64,000 nucleotides of DNA from Natrinema salinisoli (GTDB lineage: Archaea > Halobacteriota > Halobacteria > Halobacteriales > Natrialbaceae): contig NZ_CP084469.1 in NCBI RefSeq assembly GCF_020405205.1, positions 4,092,001-4,156,000 on the forward strand, in the 5' to 3' direction. Positions 58,671-64,000 of the stretch are shown in pieces (the stretch's first letter is position 1; each line of letters begins with the position of its first letter). The notes under the pieces were generated by a model, which saw only the letters and a program-made list of their open reading frames with translations, had not been told where the DNA came from and did no database searches. A program made the translations under genes and the position numbers.

Positions 58671-59570
58671 ATGCAAGCGCTGGTCATCGCGGCACACGGA
58701 TCGCACCTGAATCCGGACGCCTCGGATCCGACCTACGCCCACGCGGATACCATCCGCGAGACGGGCGCGTTCGACGAGGTCCGCGAGGCGTTCTGGAAGG
58801 AAGAACCGCACTTCCGCGAGGTGATCCGCACCCTCGAGTCCGACGAAGTGTTCGTCGTCCCTCTCTTCATCAGCGAGGGCTACTTCACCGAGGAGGTCAT
58901 TCCCCGGGAACTGCGCCTCGAGGACTGGGACCCCGACAAGTGGGAGTCCGACGGTACCAGCGCGTCACAGGCTACACTCGAGGCCGAAGACGTCGGGAAG
59001 ACGATCCACTACTGCGGACCGGTCGGGACCCACGACGCGATGACCGACGTGATCGTCCAGCGCGCCGAGACCGCGACCGAGGATCCGGACGTCGGCGAGG
59101 GGTTCGGCCTCTCCGTCGTCGGCCACGGAACCGACCGAAACGAGAACTCCGCGAAGGCCATCGAGTACCACAGCGACCGCATCGCCGAGCGCGACCGCTT
59201 CGACGAGGTGAAAGCCCTGTTCATGGACGAGGAGCCGGAGGTCGACGACGTCACCGACTACTTCGAGAGCGAGGACATCGTCGTCGTGCCGCTCTTCATC
59301 GCCGACGGCTACCACACCCAGGAGGACATCCCCGAAGACATGGGCCTGACCGAGGACTACCGGCTCGGATGGGACGTACCGGCCGAGGTCGACGGCCACC
59401 GAGTCTGGTACACGGGCGCAGTCGGTACCGAGGACCTGATGGCGGACGTCGTCCTCGAGCGGGCGGCCGACGCCGGTGCCGACATCGGCGACGCTCGCGA
59501 GGCGGTTCGCGAACTGGCCGCCTCGGTCGCCGATCCGGAACCGAGCGCGGGAGCGGGTGCGGGGGACTAA
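58671..59570 (+). CDS. cbiX: CbiX-type sirohydrochlorin cobaltochelatase, two-domain
   Basis: A 299-residue protein of two CbiX repeats, the first opening with MQALVIAAHGSHLNPDA and VVPLFISEGYFTEEVIPREL, the second with LSVVGHGTDRNENS and VVPLFIADGYHTQEDIPEDM. Each has a chelatase His pair. It inserts cobalt into sirohydrochlorin in anaerobic cobalamin synthesis. Followed by DR2241 with a 3-base gap, a known haloarchaeal pairing. Confidence 0.86.
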   Translation: MQALVIAAHGSHLNPDASDPTYAHADTIRETGAFDEVREAFWKEEPHFREVIRTLESDEVFVVPLFISEGYFTEEVIPRELRLEDWDPDKWESDGTSASQATLEAEDVGKTIHYCGPVGTHDAMTDVIVQRAETATEDPDVGEGFGLSVVGHGTDRNENSAKAIEYHSDRIAERDRFDEVKALFMDEEPEVDDVTDYFESEDIVVVPLFIADGYHTQEDIPEDMGLTEDYRLGWDVPAEVDGHRVWYTGAVGTEDLMADVVLERAADAGADIGDAREAVRELAASVADPEPSAGAGAGD

Positions 59571-59573
59571 CGC

Positions 59574-60746
59574 GTGACTGTGGCGACGGACGACCTCGAG
59601 ACGCTGCTCGACCACGCATCTTCGGGGATCGCGTTCGACGGCCTGCACGTCGACGAATCGGACGACGGATACCGCCTCGAGACGCCGGCGAACGAGTGGA
59701 CCGGCCTCGATGAAGACGAACTGCGGCGCGCGCTCGACGCGGCCGGTGAGTACGCCACGAACTGGCGCTACTGGCAGGAGCGAATCGGCGGGGAGGGGAC
59801 TGCTCGCCGCGCGTTCCTCCGCTGGTGCGAGCGAGCGCCGCTCGCGGACGCCGAGACTGACGAAGCAACGACCGGTCCCTGGAGCGAGAGCGGGGAGGGC
59901 GATGCGGACGCCGGTGACGCTCCCCTCGCAGTGCCCGAACGCTACGACGCGCTCCGCGACGGCATCGACCGCGAGTGGGGCCAATTGTCTATCACGGCCC
60001 GCTTCGTCGACGTCGACGATCCGGACGGCGAACGCGTCTACGACCTGTGGCACGTCGACGACGCCGACAGCGACATCGCGGACCTCGAGGTCTACGACGA
60101 CCCCCGCGATGCGCGCGACCTCGCGACCTACGACGACGACGGCCGCTATCGGCCGCTGAAGACCGCGCCGACGCTCCCCGCCGGCTGGGCGTTCACCGGG
60201 CTCTCGGGAGCCGACCTCGTCGAGACGGTCGAGTTCTTCTATCCCGCGACGGTCGCCAACTGGCACCGCGAACTGCAGGGGACCCTCGACGTCGACCACT
60301 GGCTCGAGACGGCCGAGCGACAGACGGGGATCTACGACGTGATCGACGAACTCCCGCGGGAGGCGGTCGAGTGGATGGCCGAAGCCTGCTGCGCCGATTC
60401 GCAGTGTCTCCGCCGCCGGGAGTGGCAGTACGAGGAGGGCGACGAGCTCGACGCCGACGGCGGTGACGGCCCCTTCCCCTGTCGCGAACCGTGCTCGCTC
60501 GTGGTCGCCGCCGCTCGCAAGTGTACGACCCTCGAGTCCGAGACCGAACACACGTACGAACTCGAGTTGACGACCAGCGAGCTGAATCAGCTCGAGGAGC
60601 TGATCGACGCGGTCGCGGACGGTCGCATCGACGAGATCCGCGAGGCCGACGTGTACGACGGTGCAAACCGCTACCGTGCGCGTTACCTCCGAGCCAAGCG
60701 GTTCGACGACGACGGCAGCCTCGAAGCGACGCGGGTCGACGAGTAG
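59574..60746 (+). CDS. DR2241-family protein with cysteine cluster
   Basis: A 390-residue protein with a GTG start. The C-terminal part has ACCADSQCLRRREWQYEEGD, CREPCSLVVAAARKC, arranged like a metal or Fe-S site. DR2241-type proteins are linked with CbiX; the role may be in cobalamin or iron-sulfur handling but is unproven. N-terminal two thirds are alpha/beta with a Asp/Glu-rich loop. Confidence 0.78.
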   Translation: MTVATDDLETLLDHASSGIAFDGLHVDESDDGYRLETPANEWTGLDEDELRRALDAAGEYATNWRYWQERIGGEGTARRAFLRWCERAPLADAETDEATTGPWSESGEGDADAGDAPLAVPERYDALRDGIDREWGQLSITARFVDVDDPDGERVYDLWHVDDADSDIADLEVYDDPRDARDLATYDDDGRYRPLKTAPTLPAGWAFTGLSGADLVETVEFFYPATVANWHRELQGTLDVDHWLETAERQTGIYDVIDELPREAVEWMAEACCADSQCLRRREWQYEEGDELDADGGDGPFPCREPCSLVVAAARKCTTLESETEHTYELELTTSELNQLEELIDAVADGRIDEIREADVYDGANRYRARYLRAKRFDDDGSLEATRVDE

Positions 60747-60838
60747 CCGTCGTCTCGTCGGTTCCGGTCGGCAGGTCGACCACGAGGATTCGCCCGCCGG
60801 CCACAACCTTGGTAGTCCGGTAGACACGTGTTCGGTTC

Positions 60839-61246
60839 GTGAAGCGTCGCACATTTCTCACGACCGCGACGGCGACGACGTCTCTCCCGGCGATTGCCGG
60901 GTGCTCGAGCGACGAGGACGACACGAGAGGCTACACGTATACGCTCACCTTCTCCGAGACCGACGACGACGTGGTGGCTGACCGACTCGATTTCGACAGA
61001 ATGGGACTGGCACCCAGTCAGGAAAATATCGTCGCAGAAGCGGCTCGAACCGGATCCTACAGCGAAGAAAACGTCACCTGGGACTCCCTTCCGGGGCAAC
61101 AGGGAATCACGATGGCGTTTCGAATGGTCATCCAGCTGATCGCCCGCCACGTCGATCGGGATCCGAAGGTCGACAGCGAAACGTCGTTTGAAACGCCGAG
61201 CCGGTACGACGGTCGCCGCTATCGGGCGGTCGTCGACGTCGCCTGA
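60839..61246 (+). CDS. Small Tat lipoprotein
   Basis: A 135-residue protein with GTG start, MKRRTFLTTATATTSLPAIAGC, an RR signal and lipobox Cys at residue 22. The mature domain is small, with strands YTYTLTFSETDDD and a helical AFRMVIQLIARHV. Unknown family. TATA-like A/T stretch is weak. Confidence 0.65.
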   Translation: MKRRTFLTTATATTSLPAIAGCSSDEDDTRGYTYTLTFSETDDDVVADRLDFDRMGLAPSQENIVAEAARTGSYSEENVTWDSLPGQQGITMAFRMVIQLIARHVDRDPKVDSETSFETPSRYDGRRYRAVVDVA

Positions 61247-61298
61247 GTGCGGGCGACGTCATCCGACTCCCGGCGACACCGCCGACGTCGGCGATGCG

Positions 61299-61889
61299 CT
61301 ACCGGAGTAGCAGAACCAGCGCGACGAGAACGCCGCCGGCGACGACTCCTAACCCCACCGTGGCGATCGGGCCGCCGATCGTCGCCGTCGTCACCGTCGC
61401 GATACCGATCGCCACCAGTCCGAGCGCGAGGACCACGAGCGTCCCCGGATCGAACCCGCCCGCTGTGGCCACCGGGCCGACCAGTCGCTCGAGCATCGTC
61501 GGGTCGGGCTCCGACCGAGCCGGTTCGGCGAGCGACTCGTCGACGTCGACGTTCGGCGTCCCGGGGACGGCGGTGACGGCGATCGAAACCGATTCGGACC
61601 CGTAGCCGGTCACGACCTCGAGATCGCCGGCGACGGGGCGGTCGAGACTGTCGGTCGTGACGGTGACCGGAACGGCGGTGACGCTGTCCGGTTCGACGTA
61701 GTAGTTCGTCTCCCCGAGCGTTGCGACCTGCTCGAGATCGCCGGCGAGGCGACAGTGAACGTGCGCGGGCGTCTCGTGGCCCTCCAAGAGGAGTGCGAAC
61801 GAGTCGCTCGTCTCGAGCGACTCGCTCGTCGCCTCGAGTGGGGTGGCGGTCCCGCGGTTGACGTGGACGGTAACCTCTGTTCCGGGCAC
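61299..61889 (-). CDS. DUF7524-like membrane-anchored protein
   Basis: A 196-residue protein with GTG start at 61889. The N-terminal 130 residues are beta-rich and the C-terminus has two membrane helices (LVVLALGLVAIGIATVT and IATVGLGVVAGGVLVALVLLL). Known haloarchaeal family of unknown function. It is followed closely by the Trm112-like gene. Confidence 0.65.
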   Translation of the reverse strand: MPGTEVTVHVNRGTATPLEATSESLETSDSFALLLEGHETPAHVHCRLAGDLEQVATLGETNYYVEPDSVTAVPVTVTTDSLDRPVAGDLEVVTGYGSESVSIAVTAVPGTPNVDVDESLAEPARSEPDPTMLERLVGPVATAGGFDPGTLVVLALGLVAIGIATVTTATIGGPIATVGLGVVAGGVLVALVLLLR

Positions 61890-61904
61890 GATCTGTCAGG
61901 CCGA

Positions 61905-62099
61905 TTAGGCCGGGGTCTCCTCGCGCATATCCGGCGGCAGCAGGTTCGGAATCCCGTCTTCGATCGGGTACGCCTCGCCGCACTCGGTACAGACGAGTTC
62001 GCCGCCGACGACCTCGTCGTCGTCGTACTCGGCGTCCTCGAGTTCCAGGTCGTGTTTGTCGAGCGGGCAGCAGAGAATGTCCAGCAACGACTCCTTCAT
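61905..62099 (-). CDS. Trm112-family methyltransferase-activator protein
   Basis: A 64-residue zinc protein, MKESLLDILCCPLDKHDLEL with CC and ELVCTECGEAYPIEDGIPNLLP. Trm112 activates several methyltransferases acting on tRNA, rRNA and translation factors. Start ATG 62097-62099. Same strand as the DUF7524-like gene. Confidence 0.85.
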   Translation of the reverse strand: MKESLLDILCCPLDKHDLELEDAEYDDDEVVGGELVCTECGEAYPIEDGIPNLLPPDMREETPA

Positions 62100-62176
62100 A
62101 CTACGTAGGCTTGCCGCCTGCAGCAAAAGGTTTCGGGAACGGCGCGAGCGGGTCGCCCGCGACCGCGTGTGATCGC

Positions 62177-63541
62177 CTATTCGTACGGGTTCTCGACGAC
62201 GACGGTTTCCCCGCGGCCGGGACCGACGCCGACGGCGTAGATCGGCGCGTCGAGTTCGTCGCTGATGTACTCGAGGTAGGTGCGGGCGTTCTCGGGGATC
62301 GCCTCGTAGCCCTCCTCGGCAACTGCGGCCCAGTCGACCTCGGGCCAGCCGTCGAACGATTTGAACGTCGCTTCGCACCGGCCCCACTGTTCGGTCGTCG
62401 GGGGCATCGTGAAGATTTCCTCCTCGTCGAACTCGTAGCTGTGTCCGACCTCGACAGTTTCGAGGCCAGCCAGCACGTCGATGTGATTTACTGCGAGACC
62501 TGTAAAGCCGTTCGCGCGGGCCGCGTGGCGCAACATGGGCATGTCGAGCCAGCCGACCCGTCGCGGGCGGCCGGTGACGGTGCCGTACTCCCCGCCCTCG
62601 TCGCGGATGTACGTGGCGAGTTCCTCATCGTCGTCGCTTTCGGGCTGGTCGACGTCGTAACCGGGCGTCTGATCCTCGACACCGCCCAGTTCGGTCGGCA
62701 GCGGGCCGGTTCCGACTCGAGAGAGGTAGGCCTTGACGATGCCGATGACTTCGCCGTCGCCGATAACGGTCGGGCCGAGGCCGGTGCCGACGGTCGCGCC
62801 GCCCGCGGTCGGGTTCGAGGACGTGACGTAGGGGTAGACGCCGTGGTCGATGTCGAGGGACGTTCCCTGCGCGCCCTCGAGCATGACGTTGTCGCCGGCG
62901 TCGATTCGCTCCTGAAGGAAGGTGCCGCAGTCGACGGTCATGTCCTCTTCCGCGAGGCGCTCGCCGTACTCACGGTAGGTTTCGTAGAGGTGATCGATAT
63001 CGAACTCCTCGCCGGTCTCCTTGTCGAAGACCTCCTCGGCGAGGGCTTTCTTCTGGGGAACGACGTACTCGAGGCGCTCGCGGAGCGTGTCGGGGTCGAG
63101 TAAGTCGCCTACCCGAACGCCGCGCCGGCCGGCCTTGTCCTCGTACGTCGGTCCGATGCCGCGTTTGGTCGTGCCGGCGGCGAGATCCTCCTTCTCTTCC
63201 TCTTCGATGCCGTCAAGCGCGCGGTGATAGGGGAGAATAACGTGTGCGCGCTCGGCGACGCGGACGTCGGGCTCGAGGCCGCGTTCGCGGAGGGTATCGA
63301 TCTCATCGAACAGCGTCTCGGGGTTGACGACGCAGCCGTTGCCGAGTACGCCGACTTTTCCTCGGACGGCGCCCGACGGGACGAGTGACAGTTTGTACTT
63401 CGTACCGTCGTGGACGACGGTATGTCCGGCGTTGTCCCCGCCCTGATAGCGGGCGACGACGTCGGCGGCGTCGCCGTAGAGGTCGACGACACCACCCTTG
63501 CCTTCGTCGCCGAGTTGCGACCCGACGATAGTGACGGTCAT
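62177..63541 (-). CDS. purA: Adenylosuccinate synthetase
   Basis: A 454-residue enzyme joining IMP and aspartate with GTP in AMP synthesis. TIVGSQLGDEGKGGVVDLYG is the P-loop region, GDNAGHTVVHDGTKYKLSLVPSG and GIGPTYEDKAGRRGVRVGDL carry catalytic residues, and VLEGAQGTSLDIDHGVYPYVTSSN is the substrate region (written here as LEGAQGTSLDIDHG). Length is slightly above the bacterial norm. Start ATG 63539-63541. Confidence 0.95.
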   Translation of the reverse strand: MTVTIVGSQLGDEGKGGVVDLYGDAADVVARYQGGDNAGHTVVHDGTKYKLSLVPSGAVRGKVGVLGNGCVVNPETLFDEIDTLRERGLEPDVRVAERAHVILPYHRALDGIEEEEKEDLAAGTTKRGIGPTYEDKAGRRGVRVGDLLDPDTLRERLEYVVPQKKALAEEVFDKETGEEFDIDHLYETYREYGERLAEEDMTVDCGTFLQERIDAGDNVMLEGAQGTSLDIDHGVYPYVTSSNPTAGGATVGTGLGPTVIGDGEVIGIVKAYLSRVGTGPLPTELGGVEDQTPGYDVDQPESDDDEELATYIRDEGGEYGTVTGRPRRVGWLDMPMLRHAARANGFTGLAVNHIDVLAGLETVEVGHSYEFDEEEIFTMPPTTEQWGRCEATFKSFDGWPEVDWAAVAEEGYEAIPENARTYLEYISDELDAPIYAVGVGPGRGETVVVENPYE

Positions 63542-64000
63542 AACAGCGGCGGATTCTTGCCGGGCCGATAAACAGATTTCGGTATACGGGTGGCCGCCAC
63601 CACCGACCGAGTCGACGGATGGCGATCGAATCTCACCTCTCAGCGGGGCTGGCGATCCGCTGGCTCCGGGGCTCGACGGCCGGCGGAGGGAAACGATTCA
63701 CCACGAACGGCGGCGGGCATGGCTACCAATATTTATACGAGCAGGGAGAACGGTCAATGAAGACGGCTCCGACGACCCGTTTCCGAGTCCCGGACTGAGG
63801 GATGATCGACGAAATGACCTCTCTCGGGCTGGCGCGCGGTTCACGTCACTGTCCGAATCCGACGCCTCCGACGTCCCCGTCGATCGCCGCGATCGGAAGC
63901 GTTAACTACTGACAGGAACTGACATCTAGTTGAGAGTGGACTACTCAGCCGCCGAGGGTAACTTTTAAAGGGTCCAACGACAAGTTAACAAATGCCATGA
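63542..64000. other. Intergenic region at the right edge
   Basis: No full gene seen. A strong TATA-like ATTTATA (63731-63737) precedes an ATG at 63757 that opens only 13 codons (MKTAPTTRFRVPD, stop at 63796-63798). A second TATA-like CTTTTAAAG at 63962-63970 precedes ATGs at 63992 (stops after two codons) and 63997, where a gene leaving the window may start. Confidence 0.5.
63962..63970 (+). promoter_or_regulatory. TATA-like promoter for a gene starting at the window edge
   Basis: CTTTTAAAG lies about 27-35 bases before the last ATG (63997). Confidence 0.45.

Noticed and set aside
1-64000. tRNA, rRNA, CRISPR arrays, insertion sequences, integrases or a replication origin
   Set aside because: I found no cloverleaf-like stem set, direct-repeat/spacer array, transposase signature or origin-binding repeat. 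Only short palindromes and local duplications are present.

Overview
The window is chromosomal DNA from an extremely halophilic archaeon (class Halobacteria). The evidence is GC-rich DNA with very acidic predicted proteins, Tat-type lipoprotein signals with RR motifs, promoters with a TATA-like box about 25-30 bases before the start codon and little or no leader, and haloarchaea-specific small zinc-ribbon, membrane and DUF proteins. The gene content fits the Natrinema/Haloterrigena/Natrialba side of the class, but that placement is an impression, not a measurement. No rRNA, tRNA, CRISPR array, insertion sequence or integrase was recognised.

Layout. 1-7.5 kb: a MaoC-type hydratase cut by the window edge, a semialdehyde dehydrogenase, a beta-helix surface protein apparently split from its lipoprotein signal, a CitE-type CoA-ester lyase, glutamate dehydrogenase and a lipoprotein. 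7.6-21.2 kb: mostly housekeeping (acyl-CoA dehydrogenase, RIO-like kinase, PRC-barrel protein, aldehyde dehydrogenase, GlmU-like enzyme, nitrilase, PhoU-like regulator, ATP-NAD kinase, CinA-like protein). 21.4-24 kb: an HTH regulator followed by queD-queE-queC, which make preQ0 for archaeosine in tRNA. 24-31 kb: peroxiredoxin, a TusA/CopD-like membrane pair, a protein with four DUF2249 domains, iron-type alcohol dehydrogenase and PanE. 31-36 kb: a VOC dioxygenase and a convergent fructan pair (GH68 fructosyltransferase and GH32 hydrolase with an extra N-terminal domain), then a decayed yqeC next to a MobA/MocA-like gene.

37.9-47.4 kb is the most interesting part. A cytoplasmic molybdopterin formate dehydrogenase is followed by a tungsten-type aldehyde:ferredoxin oxidoreductase. 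Next comes a three-gene run: an unrecognised 299-aa protein, a PQQ-type alcohol dehydrogenase with the extra Asp associated with lanthanide binding, and a Tat-exported cupredoxin protein that could accept its electrons. Together they could form an alcohol-to-aldehyde-to-acid (and possibly C1) oxidation module, which I would test first as the undescribed system. A NosL-type copper protein lies nearby.

47.5-64 kb returns to ordinary genes: EamA transporter, Lrp regulator, 2-oxoacid:ferredoxin oxidoreductase KorAB, PHP protein, LUD protein, chorismate synthase, CbiX with DR2241, Trm112 and PurA. Start codons were chosen by homology and proximity to TATA-like boxes; several are GTG.
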